DNA from: Alphaproteobacteria bacterium
GTDB lineage: Bacteria; Pseudomonadota; Alphaproteobacteria; Reyranellales; Reyranellaceae
Assembly (NCBI GenBank): GCA_017307275.1
Contig: JAFKFK010000035.1
Coordinates: 1-64,000, forward strand
Direction: 5' to 3'
DNA length: 64,000 nucleotides
Shown here: positions 36,873 to 46,238 of the stretch, piece by piece
Position numbering within the stretch: position 1 is the first letter of the stretch
Layout of the letters: the number at the start of each line of letters is the position of its first letter
The notes under the pieces: model-generated
Database searches by the model: none
Seen by the model: the letters and a program-made list of their open reading frames with translations, nothing else
Told to the model about the DNA's origin: nothing
Position numbers and translations under genes: made by a program

Positions 36873-37711
36873 GCCGCGACCTGGAACTTGAGATCTTCCA
36901 TCTCCAACCAGGTCTGGGCCTCTTCTCCTACCAGTAGTGTCACCGCGCCCACGCCTCGCATCGGCCCGTTCTCGCCAGCCTGTTGCCACTCGGTAGCCCG
37001 CCCGAGCTTCAAGGCATCGGACAGGGGCGCGGCTGCTTGAGGTGCGGGCGGGTAGAGGGTCGGCAGATAAACGTCGCCATCGGGGCCGCCGGTAACCTGC
37101 ATGGTGGCGCGGCGCCAGAAAAGATCACGCGGCCGCTTCATGGGATGCAGCTCCAGCAATGCGACCCTGTCGGGCGAGATCCAGAAGTACTTGCCGGTCG
37201 TGGTGATGACTTCGAAGCAGGAGGCCAGCAGATCGTCGGCGTCGCGCATGTCGTCGAACGGCACGCCGCGGAGACTGCCAACGGGATGCGGGCGCGCCTC
37301 CTCGGCCTGTGTGACGAGCTTGCCTGCCTCCTCGAACGCATCGTTGCGCAAGGCCACCACGGCCGCCAGCGACAGCCGCTGGGCCTCGGTCGGCTCGCCA
37401 AGAAACTCGGGGACACGCCCTTCCTTGAACAACTGCCGCCGCGCCGTCTCGCCGCGCAGGAGCTGGCGGAACTCGGCCACCACCACCGCCGCGGTCGGAT
37501 CGAGGTCGGCACAGGCGTCGAGAACCACGTCGACGCGTTCGATATTGCCGGAGAAAACCAGGAGTTCGGCAAGGAGAACCCGCGCCGCGATGTCGGTCGG
37601 TGTCTTGCGGACCGCAGCCGTCGCAGCCGTGACGGCATCCGCGAGATTGCCCTCGTGGAACAGGCGGCCCGCCTCGCTGCGACCGGAAGTCTTCGGGGGA
37701 GAATTTGACAT
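36869..37711 (-). CDS. tagJ: T6SS accessory protein TagJ (ImpE)
   Basis: A 280-residue ImpE/TagJ protein. The N-terminal half (about 10-150) is a TPR-like helical domain (GNLADAVTAATAAVRKTP, ARVLLAELLVFSGNIERV). The C-terminal beta-rich half includes VPFDDMRDADDLLASCFEV and the WRRATMQVTGGPDGDVYLP block. TagJ binds the TssB N-terminus and is thought to modulate ClpV-driven sheath recycling in some subtypes. GGAGG precedes the ATG by 4 bases. It is located between the TssC paralogue and tssE. Confidence 0.93.
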   Translation of the reverse strand: MSNSPPKTSGRSEAGRLFHEGNLADAVTAATAAVRKTPTDIAARVLLAELLVFSGNIERVDVVLDACADLDPTAAVVVAEFRQLLRGETARRQLFKEGRVPEFLGEPTEAQRLSLAAVVALRNDAFEEAGKLVTQAEEARPHPVGSLRGVPFDDMRDADDLLASCFEVITTTGKYFWISPDRVALLELHPMKRPRDLFWRRATMQVTGGPDGDVYLPTLYPPAPQAAAPLSDALKLGRATEWQQAGENGPMRGVGAVTLLVGEEAQTWLEMEDLKFQVAA

Positions 37712-37746
37712 CGATCCTCCTGACAATCTGATCCGACGCAGAGGCG

Positions 37747-39318
37747 TCAGGTACGCGGCGCGGCAAGCTCGGTGACAAGGTGGAACGCCGTCGTTACGTC
37801 GTCGAGCTGATAATGCGGCTGCAGGTGAATGGTACAACCGAAGACGCCCGGCTTGCCTGGGAGTTCGCGCACCTCGACGTTGCCTTCGACGAGGGGATAG
37901 CGCGCCCTCGAATCGGTCGTGCCGTCGATGTTGGTGTTGACGTAGTTCTGCAGCCAGCGATTGAGCTGGCGCTCGATTTCGTCAGCCGTTCTGAACGAAC
38001 CCACCATGTCCCGGCCCATGACCTTGAGCAGATGGGCGAAGCGTGCGGCGCACAGCATGGAGTTGATCTGGGCGGAGAGCCGGGCGTTGGCCTCGGCCAC
38101 CGCGGCGGTTGCGCCCGAATAGCTCGCCGGCGCCTGCAGGCTGCGCGATGCGCCAAACACCATGTCGGGGCCGAACGGGAGCACGCCCACCGGCATCATG
38201 CCGAGTTCGACCAACGCGTGCTCCTGTCGGCTGCTGAATTGATACTCGATGGCCCGGCGCGGCCAGGCGAGGGGCGGGCCGCTGGCGAAGGGCTCAGATG
38301 GAAGGTCGGTGACCAGTCCGCCGCCGATCCGATCGATTTCCACGCCTCTGACGTCGGCCGGCCAGGCGTTGTCGGCGAAGGCGCGCACCGCACACGCGGC
38401 GAAGGCGTAGCCGGCGCTCATCCAAACACGCGATGCCGTGTCGGGGGCGTATTCGCTGTAGCGAAAGCCGTCCACACGGCTGGGATCGTCAGTCCACGGA
38501 TGGCGTGCCAGCAATCGCGGAAATGTGATTGCGATAAAGCGCATGTCGGCACGCCCCGCCAGGCTGCGCCAGCGCATATGCTCCGTGCCGCGCAACGGGG
38601 CCGTGATGTCCCGCACACCTTCGAGGTCGGCAAACTGACCGACTTCGAGCACGTTCGGATCGAGCGACAGCACAGTCGGCATGAAGGCGGCTGCGGCAAC
38701 AGCGGAGAGCCTCATGAGCGCCCCGACATCGTCCGTCGGTGCGCCAGGAGCCACATGATGCCGGACGGCATGGTCGATGACCATCAGGCCATAAGGCTCG
38801 CCACCCGGCATGCCGAACTCGTCTTCGTAGATCCGCCGGAACATCTGGCTCTGGTCGAATTCCAGGGCCCGTTCGAGGTCGCGGCAAACCTCCGTCCATT
38901 TGACGGGAAGCAGCCGCACCTTGATGCGCCGGCCCGGCTCGAAGCCGGCGACCAGCCAGGCCAGGCCGCGCCAGCGACCTTCGAGTTGCTGGAAGCGTGA
39001 AGCGTGCAGCACGGCATCGAGCTGCTGGCTAAGCGCCGCATCGATGTCGGCGATGTCGCGGTCGATGGCGCCCCGCAGTGTCCCGGCCGCGAGAAGGCCG
39101 GTCAGGCTATCGCCAAACCACGCCCGCAATGCATTGAGCGTGTCGAGGCCGCCATGCAGGAAGGTGCTGAGTTCGCCGGCTGTCGCGGCATGGCGGTCGG
39201 CAAAATAGTGGCCGGCCAGAACGCGTTCCCGCAGCGGCCGGTCCTGCAACGCAGCCCCTTGTACGGCGGGCGCCACGGGCGTCGCCGTGGCCGCCGATAT
39301 CGTCGCATCGCTGCCCAT
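37747..39318 (-). CDS. Second TssC-family sheath protein (ImpD-like paralogue)
   Basis: A 523-residue paralogue of TssC encoded directly downstream of tssC. It keeps the sheath-protein landmarks: LEGRWRGLAWLV, the EFDQSQMFRRIYEDEFGMPG segment, FAHLLKVMGRDMVGSF and the C-terminal ELPGKPGVFGCTIHLQPHYQ. It differs from the neighbour in a Pro/Ala-rich N-terminus (about 1-60). ImpD-type second TssC genes are known in Rhizobium-like T6SS loci. Whether it enters the sheath or caps one end is not established here. It ends 35 bp before tagJ. Confidence 0.9.
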   Translation of the reverse strand: MGSDATISAATATPVAPAVQGAALQDRPLRERVLAGHYFADRHAATAGELSTFLHGGLDTLNALRAWFGDSLTGLLAAGTLRGAIDRDIADIDAALSQQLDAVLHASRFQQLEGRWRGLAWLVAGFEPGRRIKVRLLPVKWTEVCRDLERALEFDQSQMFRRIYEDEFGMPGGEPYGLMVIDHAVRHHVAPGAPTDDVGALMRLSAVAAAAFMPTVLSLDPNVLEVGQFADLEGVRDITAPLRGTEHMRWRSLAGRADMRFIAITFPRLLARHPWTDDPSRVDGFRYSEYAPDTASRVWMSAGYAFAACAVRAFADNAWPADVRGVEIDRIGGGLVTDLPSEPFASGPPLAWPRRAIEYQFSSRQEHALVELGMMPVGVLPFGPDMVFGASRSLQAPASYSGATAAVAEANARLSAQINSMLCAARFAHLLKVMGRDMVGSFRTADEIERQLNRWLQNYVNTNIDGTTDSRARYPLVEGNVEVRELPGKPGVFGCTIHLQPHYQLDDVTTAFHLVTELAAPRT

Positions 39319-39376
39319 GATATCGCCGATCCCACCCTATCAGGCTGGTTGGCGCCGGCGGGAACCGCCCGCGCGG

Positions 39377-40864
39377 TCAGGACATCTTAGGAATGCTCGC
39401 CACCATGCGCAGGCTCGTGGTCAGCTCTTCCATCTGCAGCCAGGGCCGCAGATGGGCGACGGCGTTATAGGAACCCGGCTTGCCCGGGATTTCCTTCACC
39501 TCGACCTTTGCCTCGCGCAGCGGGAAGCGCGCCTTCATTTCCTGTCCGGCATCCTCGTTCGAATTCACGTAGTTCTGAATCCAGCGATTGAGCCAGCTCT
39601 CGACATTGCTGGCTTCCATGAAGCTGCCGATCTTGTCGCGCGCCATCACCTTCAGATAGTGCGCGAAACGGCTGGTCGCCATGATGTAGGGAAGCCGTGC
39701 CGAAATCGCGGCATTGGAAGTCGCTTCCGGACGATCGTACTTCTTCGGCTTCTGCGTCGTTTGTCCGCCGAAGAACACGGCGTAGTCGGTGTTCTTGTAA
39801 TGGCTGAGCGGCAGGAAACCCTGGTTCGACAGTTCGAACTCGCGCCGGTCGGTGATGCCGATCTCCGTCGGGCACTTGGTGTCGACGTCGCCATCGTCCG
39901 AGGTGAACACATGGGTCGGCAGGTTCTCGACCTTGCCACCGCCCTCGGCGCCGCGGATGGCGGTGCAGAAGCCGTAGCGGGCGAAGGCATCGGTCAGTCT
40001 TGCGCCCATGACATAGGCGGCGTTGGACCAGCAATACGAGTCGTGATCCATCACGCGCGTCTTGCCGCCGGCTGCCAAAGGCGCTTCCTCGTAGGCGAAC
40101 TCGTCGATCGGCTTCGTCGCCTTGCCATAGGGCAGCCGAGCGATGACACGTGGCATCACGAGGTTCACGAACCGCGAGTCCTCGCTGTCGCGGAAGCTGC
40201 GCCACTTCGCATATTCCACGGTGTCGAAGATCTTCGCGAGATCGCGCGGCTTGGACAGCTCCGTCCATGAATCGAAGCCGAACATGTTGGCGGATGCGGC
40301 CGAAATGAATGGCGCGAACGCTCCCGCTGCGACGTTGGACATCAACCGCAATGTCTCGATGTCGTCGGGATGGTTCGACCATTCATAGTCGCCAATCAGT
40401 GCACCGTAGGGCTCGCCGCCCGGTGTCCCGAATTCATTTTCGTAGATCTTCTTGAACAGCTCGCTCTGGTCGAACTCGATCGCCCTGGTGAGATCGCGAT
40501 TGAGTTCCCGCTTGCTCATGTTCAGCACGCGCAGCTTCAGCGCCGTGCCGGTTTCGGAATTCTGGACCAGATAGTGCAGTCCCCGCCAGGTGCCTTCGAG
40601 CTTGAGGAACTTCGGGTCATGCATGATGGCGTTGAGCTGCGCCGACAGCTTGGCGTCGATCGCCGCGATCGCCTTGTCGAAGGTGCGGGTCAGGTTGCGA
40701 TCGAACGTGACCGTGCCAGCCAGTGCCTGCTCGACGAGCGTCTTGACCAGGTCCTGGGCACGGTCGGGTTGGGTCTGCTTCGTGTTGGTGATGATCTGAT
40801 CGAGTAGACCGGGCGCCGCCTCGGTCGTCGTGGCCGCGCCTCCCTGGCGTGCGCTCTCAGCCAT
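39377..40864 (-). CDS. tssC: T6SS large sheath protein TssC
   Basis: A 495-residue VipB/TssC1, the large subunit of the contractile sheath. It shows the hallmark segments LEGTWRGLHYLVQNSETG, RAIEFDQSELFKKIYENEFG, TPGGEPYGALIGDYEW, FAHYLKVMARDKIGSF and the C-terminal PGSYNAVAHLRPWLQMEEL. Length is canonical. It starts 3 bp after the tssB stop, consistent with co-translation of the two sheath subunits. Relative to the downstream paralogue it is closer to the family consensus, so it is taken as the main sheath protein. Confidence 0.97.
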   Translation of the reverse strand: MAESARQGGAATTTEAAPGLLDQIITNTKQTQPDRAQDLVKTLVEQALAGTVTFDRNLTRTFDKAIAAIDAKLSAQLNAIMHDPKFLKLEGTWRGLHYLVQNSETGTALKLRVLNMSKRELNRDLTRAIEFDQSELFKKIYENEFGTPGGEPYGALIGDYEWSNHPDDIETLRLMSNVAAGAFAPFISAASANMFGFDSWTELSKPRDLAKIFDTVEYAKWRSFRDSEDSRFVNLVMPRVIARLPYGKATKPIDEFAYEEAPLAAGGKTRVMDHDSYCWSNAAYVMGARLTDAFARYGFCTAIRGAEGGGKVENLPTHVFTSDDGDVDTKCPTEIGITDRREFELSNQGFLPLSHYKNTDYAVFFGGQTTQKPKKYDRPEATSNAAISARLPYIMATSRFAHYLKVMARDKIGSFMEASNVESWLNRWIQNYVNSNEDAGQEMKARFPLREAKVEVKEIPGKPGSYNAVAHLRPWLQMEELTTSLRMVASIPKMS

Positions 40865-40867
40865 GTG

Positions 40868-41377
40868 CTAGCCCTCCGCCTTCTTGATTCCCAATTCGCC
40901 CGACAGGGACTTGAGTTCGTCCTCGGACCGCAACACTTGTTCCAGCAGCGTCTCCAGCTCCTGCGAACGATCGACCTTGCTCATGAGGTCGCGCAGCTTC
41001 TCACGCGTCTGGAGAAGTGCTGCGAGGGCAGGAACTTGATTGGCGACGCGTGCAGGCTCGAAATCGTCCAGCGAGCTGAACTTGAGATCGACGCCCATCT
41101 GCGTGCCGTCGTCGGCGAGCTTGTTGTCGACCTTCAGCTTCAGGCCGGGCGCCATGTTGGCCATGACGTCGTTGAAGTTGTCCCGGTCGATCTGGGTGAA
41201 CTTGCGATCGGTGAGGGGGCGCAAGGGTGTCGTCGGATCGCCCGAGAAATCGCCCATGATGCCGACCACGAACGGAAGCTCTCGTAGGATCTGAGCGCCT
41301 TCGGTTTCGACTTCGTAGGTGATGTGGACCCTGGGTTTGCGCACACGATTTAGCTTGTCGTGGATACTGGAGCTCAT
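40868..41377 (-). CDS. tssB: T6SS small sheath protein TssB
   Basis: A 169-residue VipA/TssB, partner of TssC in the sheath. Typical segments are SSSIHDKLNRVRKPRVHITYEVET at the N-terminus, LPFVVGIMGDFSG, RKFTQIDRDNFNDVM and LRDLMSKVDRSQELE. The ATG at 41377 follows AGGAGG by 11 bases. It is the first gene of the long minus-strand T6SS operon, with a leader that can form hairpins. Confidence 0.96.
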   Translation of the reverse strand: MSSSIHDKLNRVRKPRVHITYEVETEGAQILRELPFVVGIMGDFSGDPTTPLRPLTDRKFTQIDRDNFNDVMANMAPGLKLKVDNKLADDGTQMGVDLKFSSLDDFEPARVANQVPALAALLQTREKLRDLMSKVDRSQELETLLEQVLRSEDELKSLSGELGIKKAEG

Positions 41378-41395
41378 CGCATAGACCCTCCTGAT

Positions 41396-41426
41396 TAGAG
41401 AATACTCTGGACGGCGTGCCCCGTCC
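41396..41426 (-). promoter_or_regulatory. Hairpins in the leader of the tssB operon
   Basis: Two inverted repeats lie just upstream of the tssB ribosome-binding site: GGACGG / CCGTCC with a 6-base loop (41409-41426) and the smaller AGAG / CTCT (about 41396-41407). They could be part of an operator or an RNA structure affecting translation of the operon. No promoter hexamers could be assigned with confidence in 41378-41610. Confidence 0.3.
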
Positions 41427-41610
41427 ATGCGCTGGGCCTGCAGATTTTATGCAGTAGAACAAAGCCTTAGGGGCTCGACCGAAAGCGGCACGAGCTGGCC
41501 ATGCGGTTTCGCGACGGCCTCGAACAAAAACAACCATTCGCTGTGTTTGACCCTTCAACGATGCGGCGCTGCCTGTATCATCGGCAGGTTCAAGAGCGGA
41601 TGGCCTTGCA

Positions 41611-42714
41611 ATGATTTCGGAACTTGAAGCGGCCGATATCGAGGCAATTCTGGCGCCGATCCCCGGCGATCAGGCAACCGGCGTCGATCTCCGGCAGGAC
41701 TATTCACCAACGTCTCTCTATTTCCGATTGCGCGATGCTCGCGCCGAGGCGCGGGATGCCGAGCGGCGTGCTGACGGCGATGGTAGCGACGAGGGTGTGG
41801 CGACGCTCTGGCGTCCCGTGGCGACGCTGGCGATCGACGCTTTGAAGACGAGTTCCAAGGACCTCGAGGTCGCAACCTGGCTTACCGAGGCACTGGTGCG
41901 GATCGCCGGGTTGGCGGGCCTGATGGCAGGGGCGTCCATCATAACTGGGCTTGTGGAGCAGCATTGGGACGGCCTTTATCCGATGCCGGACGAGAACGGT
42001 GTGGAGACACGCGTGGCGGCTGTCGCCGGCCTCTCCGGGCAGGGAGCCGACGGCACGTTGATGCAGCCCTTGCGAAAAACCCCATTGTTCAGCCGGCCGA
42101 ATGGCGCCCCGTTCGGTCTTTGGCAGTATCAGGCAACGCTGGATCTGTCCGGCATCACCGATCCCGAGCGGCGTGAGCAACGGATTTCAGCTGGTGTCGT
42201 GCCGTTTGACGACTTCGAGAATGAAGCACGCGCCGCAGGGCGTGCTCACTGGCAGGCGTTGCGTGACGCAATCTCCCAGACCGCAGATGCCTGGGAGAAG
42301 ATGGGCCTGCAACTCGACGAAAAGGCGGGAGATGCAAGTCCATCCGGCAACAGGGTGCGCGATGCTCTCCAGCTCATGCTCGAAGTCTGCGGCCGTTTCG
42401 TGCCTGCGGTGGTCGAACCTGCAGCCGAGCAGGAACAAACACAGGCTGGCGATCAATCTTCCGCAGTCGCCGGGAACACGGCGGCGAGGGGTCCGATTGG
42501 CGGGCGCGAACAGGCGCTACGTCAACTCGAAGAGATCGCCGCCTGGTTCAAGCAGAACGAACCCAATTCGCCGCTCGGCTACACGTTGGAAGAAGCGGCC
42601 CGGCGCGGACGAATGCTATGGCCGGAACTGGTGGCCGAGCTTATCCAGGATGACGCTACGCGTGGTGCGTTGCTGGTCAGTGTGGGTATGAAGCGGCCGG
42701 ATACCGCTCAGTAA
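41611..42714 (+). CDS. tssA: T6SS protein TssA (ImpA)
   Basis: A 367-residue TssA. The N-terminal ImpA_N domain is about 5-135 (LAPIPGDQATGVDLRQ, then WLTEALVRIAGLAGLMAG, QHWDGLYPMPDENGVETR). A linker and a helical C-terminal domain follow, with REQALRQLEEIAAWFKQNEPNSPLGYTLEEAARRG-type sequence near 290-330. TssA primes baseplate-tail assembly. It is transcribed alone, divergent from tssB, and no strong Shine-Dalgarno precedes the ATG. It converges with hcp 64 bp away. Confidence 0.93.
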   Translation: MISELEAADIEAILAPIPGDQATGVDLRQDYSPTSLYFRLRDARAEARDAERRADGDGSDEGVATLWRPVATLAIDALKTSSKDLEVATWLTEALVRIAGLAGLMAGASIITGLVEQHWDGLYPMPDENGVETRVAAVAGLSGQGADGTLMQPLRKTPLFSRPNGAPFGLWQYQATLDLSGITDPERREQRISAGVVPFDDFENEARAAGRAHWQALRDAISQTADAWEKMGLQLDEKAGDASPSGNRVRDALQLMLEVCGRFVPAVVEPAAEQEQTQAGDQSSAVAGNTAARGPIGGREQALRQLEEIAAWFKQNEPNSPLGYTLEEAARRGRMLWPELVAELIQDDATRGALLVSVGMKRPDTAQ

Positions 42715-42778
42715 AGCAACTCATCGTGTGGTGTCGCTTCACCGAGCGCGTCCAGTCAACGGCGACTACCGATCTTCC

Positions 42779-43255
42779 TTAGTTCGCCTTCATCTTCTGA
42801 AGATCGTACATCACGACGTCGCCCCTCTTGATCTGGCCTCCTGCGTCGAGTGGCGTCGGTGTGACCGTGATCTTCGTGAAGTTCAGCGAGAGGCTTTCCA
42901 TTGGTTTGTCGCCACCCGAACTCACCGAGTAGCTGCTGACTCCGCAATCGACCAGCTCGTAGGTGAGATAGGATTCGACCTTGTTCTTCACGGTCGTCGT
43001 CATCTTGATCTCGACCTTGGTGTCCATGTTCCCGGCCACCGCATCCTGGAAGAGCTTGGTGGACGAAACATCGTTCTCCTTGGTCACGACGATTTCGCTG
43101 ATAGAGGGATCCGAGCCTTCGCGCTTGCCGCCGCGGGCTCCACTGCTCATCGATCGGCTCGTGCCGAACTGGAACGAATGGAGTTCAATCCAGTTCTTGT
43201 ATCCTTCGGTCGTCACCGCGCCGTTGATCGAGCCGAACTTCATGTAGATTGCCAC
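42779..43255 (-). CDS. hcp: T6SS tail-tube protein Hcp (TssD)
   Basis: A 158-residue Hcp, which stacks as hexamers to form the tube inside the sheath. It shows the start MAIYMKFGSINGAVTTEGY, the motif WIELHSFQFGTSR, an extended loop (SSGARGGKREGSDPSIS) typical of the family, and the end DVVMYDLQKMKAN. GGAGG stands 7 bases before the ATG. It lies 70 bp downstream of clpV on the same strand, so it may be expressed both by readthrough and from its own promoter in that gap. Confidence 0.97.
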   Translation of the reverse strand: MAIYMKFGSINGAVTTEGYKNWIELHSFQFGTSRSMSSGARGGKREGSDPSISEIVVTKENDVSSTKLFQDAVAGNMDTKVEIKMTTTVKNKVESYLTYELVDCGVSSYSVSSGGDKPMESLSLNFTKITVTPTPLDAGGQIKRGDVVMYDLQKMKAN

Positions 43256-43325
43256 GGTCAGCCTCCACTTCCAAAAGCATCAAGGCGTCCACAAGCACTC
43301 AACTGCAAAAACAATAGCAACGCCA

Positions 43326-45971
43326 TTAAGGTTTGTTAATGGCAAAGAAGAACAACCCATCCGGCTTGAGGCCAACGTGGACGTTTTGAATGGTCTCGCC
43401 ATCCGCCAGCCGCGCCAGTATTTCGGCGGACAGGTCGGGCAGTAGAGTTCGGGTGAGAATGTTCTCCACGTTTCTTGCGCCGGAACTGCTCTCTGTGCAG
43501 CGCGCCGCAATTGTCTCCACCAGCTCGGGAGCCCAGTCGATCGTCGCGCGATAAGTGTCGCGCACCCGGGTCCGAATCTTTTCAAGCTGCATGACAACAA
43601 TCTGGCGGATTACCGAATCCGACAGAGGGAAATAGGGCACGAGCGTTACCCGGCCGAGAAAGGCGGGCTTGAAGGACTTCGCCAGCTCCGGCCGCAGTGC
43701 TTCTGCAAGACCAGCAGCATCCGGCGCAGTGTCGGGATCGGCGAACAGTTTTGTGATCAGGTCCGTGCCAGCATTGCTGGTCATGATGATTACAGTGTTC
43801 TTGAAATCAATATCGCGGCCTTCGCCGTCTTTCATGTTCCCCTTGTCGAACACCGAATAGAACACGTCCTGCACGCCGGAGTGCGCCTTCTCCATTTCGT
43901 CGAGAAGGACGACGCTGTAGGGGCGCCGCCGCACCGCTTCGGTCAACACGCCGCCTTCGCCGTAACCGACATAGCCCGGCGGACTGCCCATCAGCAGGCT
44001 GACTTTGTGCTCTTCCTTGAACTCGGCCATGTTGATGGTGGTTACGTTTTGTTCTCCGCCATAGAGGAGCTGGGCCAGGCTGAGCGCCGTCTCGGTCTTG
44101 CCGACACCGGACGTGCCGACGAACAGGAAGACGCCGATGGGGCGACGCGGATCGGTCAATCCGGCGCGGCTCGTATGGATGGCCTTGGCGACGGCGGACA
44201 TCGCATGACTTTGCCCGACGACGCGGCGCTCCATGGCCTCGCGCAGATTGAGAACGGTGCGGATCTCGTCGGACTGCATCCGTCCGGCAGGGATGCCGGT
44301 CCAGCTCTCGACAATCTCGGCAACCGCCTGGCCGTCGACGATCGGGAAGATCAGCGGCTGCTCGCCTTGCAAAGCGCGCAGCTTCGTCGAGAGCTCCGCC
44401 AGCTTCGTGCGGTCGGCGGTGCCATCCGCGTCAGGGGCGGGAGCTTCGATCCGGCCGCGGACTTCGTCGATCTCGGCGACAATCGCCCGTTCGGCTTCCC
44501 ACCGTTTCTCCAGGTCCGCCAGCTCCTCGCTGATCCGAAGACGCTCGGCTGTCAGCTCGTCGCGTCGAGCCGTGTGATCGAGCCCCGACGCCATCTCTCG
44601 CTCGATGATCCTGAGCTCGGTGTCGATCAGGTCGGTACGACGACGGCGATCGTCGATCGGCGCTGGAACGGCGTTCTGGCTCATCGCCACGCGTGCGCAG
44701 GCCGTGTCGATCAGGCTGACCGCCTTGTCGGGCAACTGGCGGGCCGGGATGTAGCGGGCCGACAGGCGTACCGCTTCGCTCACCGCCTCGTCGACGATCC
44801 TGACCTTGTGGTGGTGTTCGAGAGTGTCGACCAGGCCACGGATCATCGCCGTCGCCATCTTCTCGCTGGGCTCCTCTACCTTCACCGGCTGGAACCGGCG
44901 GGTGAGGGCCGCGTCCTTCTCGAAGTACTTCTTGTATTCAGCCCAGGTCGTCGCCGCGACCGTCCGCAACTCGCCGCGCGCTAGCGCAGGCTTCAGCAGA
45001 TTGGCCGCGTCGTTCTGTCCGGCCTGGCCGCCGGCGCCGATCAGCGTGTGGGCTTCGTCGATGAACAGGATGATCGGCTTGGGGCTGGCCTTGGTCTCTT
45101 CGATCACCGACTTCAGGCGATTCTCGAACTCGCCTTTCACGCCCGCGCCGGCCTGCAGCAGGCCCAGATCCAATGTTCGCAGCGTAACGTCGCGCAGCGC
45201 CGGAGGGACGTCGCCGGATGCGATGCGCAGGGCAAGTCCTTCTACGACGGCCGTTTTGCCGACGCCCGCTTCGCCGGTGAGGATCGGATTGTTCTGCCGG
45301 CGACGGGTGAGGATATCGACCATCTGCCGGATCTCGAGATCGCGGCCGAGGATCGGATCGATCTTGCCGGCCTTGGCTTGTGCCGTGAGATCGATGGTGA
45401 ACTGATCGAGAGCCGCCGATCCACCAGGCCGGGTTTCACCGGCGCCCGTCGCGGCGGCCTCGGAGCCATCGGCTTGCTTTGTCGCTTGTGCAGCTTCTGC
45501 CGTGTCCTTGCAGATCGTGAGGAGCTCGCGCTTCAGGACGTCGGCGGGAATCTCGGTGAGGCGAGCCGATGCTTCGCGTGCACGCAGCGCCAACGTTTCG
45601 TCAGCGAGCAGTGCCCAAAGAAGATGACCGGACCGCACCCGAGTCGCACCATGCTCCACCGATGCAAGCAGCCAGGCATCCTTCACCATATCCACGATGT
45701 CGGGTGACAACGAGGGCGCGCGCGCATTGCCGGTCTTCATCCGGTCGAGCGATCGATTGACATCGGTCAGCACTCTCGCCGGATCGATTTCCCATCGCCG
45801 CAGGATGGCCGCGATGTCGGTGTCGGTGCGGTCGAGCAAGCCGATCAGCATGTGCTCGATCTCGACGTTGTAGTGAGTTCGCAGGGCCGTCGCGCCGGCT
45901 GCAGCTTCGAGCGCTCGGCGGCAGACATCGTTAAGACGTCCGATGAGAGGTTTCAGCTCAATCGCGCGCAC
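43326..45971 (-). CDS. clpV: T6SS AAA+ ATPase ClpV (TssH)
   Basis: An 881-residue ClpV that disassembles contracted sheaths. The N domain is about 1-150 and NBD1 has Walker A GEAGVGKT (about 233-240) and Walker B ILFIDEAH. A coiled-coil middle domain lies at about 435-515, and NBD2 has Walker A GTSGVGKT (about 619-626). I chose the GTG at 45971, 12 bases after AGGAGGA; a TTG at 46010 gives 13 more residues. ClpV rather than ClpB because it is embedded in the T6SS locus and has the short RLNDVCRRALEAAAG N-terminus. It is divergent from the kinase gene. Confidence 0.95.
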   Translation of the reverse strand: MRAIELKPLIGRLNDVCRRALEAAAGATALRTHYNVEIEHMLIGLLDRTDTDIAAILRRWEIDPARVLTDVNRSLDRMKTGNARAPSLSPDIVDMVKDAWLLASVEHGATRVRSGHLLWALLADETLALRAREASARLTEIPADVLKRELLTICKDTAEAAQATKQADGSEAAATGAGETRPGGSAALDQFTIDLTAQAKAGKIDPILGRDLEIRQMVDILTRRRQNNPILTGEAGVGKTAVVEGLALRIASGDVPPALRDVTLRTLDLGLLQAGAGVKGEFENRLKSVIEETKASPKPIILFIDEAHTLIGAGGQAGQNDAANLLKPALARGELRTVAATTWAEYKKYFEKDAALTRRFQPVKVEEPSEKMATAMIRGLVDTLEHHHKVRIVDEAVSEAVRLSARYIPARQLPDKAVSLIDTACARVAMSQNAVPAPIDDRRRRTDLIDTELRIIEREMASGLDHTARRDELTAERLRISEELADLEKRWEAERAIVAEIDEVRGRIEAPAPDADGTADRTKLAELSTKLRALQGEQPLIFPIVDGQAVAEIVESWTGIPAGRMQSDEIRTVLNLREAMERRVVGQSHAMSAVAKAIHTSRAGLTDPRRPIGVFLFVGTSGVGKTETALSLAQLLYGGEQNVTTINMAEFKEEHKVSLLMGSPPGYVGYGEGGVLTEAVRRRPYSVVLLDEMEKAHSGVQDVFYSVFDKGNMKDGEGRDIDFKNTVIIMTSNAGTDLITKLFADPDTAPDAAGLAEALRPELAKSFKPAFLGRVTLVPYFPLSDSVIRQIVVMQLEKIRTRVRDTYRATIDWAPELVETIAARCTESSSGARNVENILTRTLLPDLSAEILARLADGETIQNVHVGLKPDGLFFFAINKP

Positions 45972-45983
45972 GTGATTCTCGCT

Positions 45984-45990
45984 TCCTCCT
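45984..45990 (-). promoter_or_regulatory. Ribosome-binding site that sets the clpV start
   Basis: AGGAGGA on the minus strand, 12 bases before the GTG at 45971. It lies inside the reading frame if the upstream TTG at 46010 is used, which argues for the GTG. Confidence 0.5.
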
Positions 45991-46238
45991 GGGACGTCAC
46001 TTCCCGACAAGCGGGTAGTGCACCGACCACGGTTGAAATATCCGCAACGTCGGTCCCTTGGACAAGAGGAGATTGGGAACCTCGGCGCCCGATCACGTCT
46101 CGCGGGTCAAACGGGTATGGTCGGAGCCGGAGGCCATGGCGGCTATTTCACGGCAAAGCTCGCATTTTTTGCGCTTTGTAGCGCCAGCGCATGGGCTAGA
46201 ATTGCAGCCAGCCTAAACCTCGATGACGAGGACAGTGG

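Noticed and set aside
43256..43325. Sigma-54-like GG-N10-GC element before hcp
   Set aside because: The motif departs from consensus at several positions and would leave a 5' leader of only about 10 bases, overlapping the ribosome-binding site.
43326..45971. ClpV as housekeeping ClpB
   Set aside because: It is in the T6SS locus ahead of hcp and has a ClpV-like N-terminus; no heat-shock context is visible.
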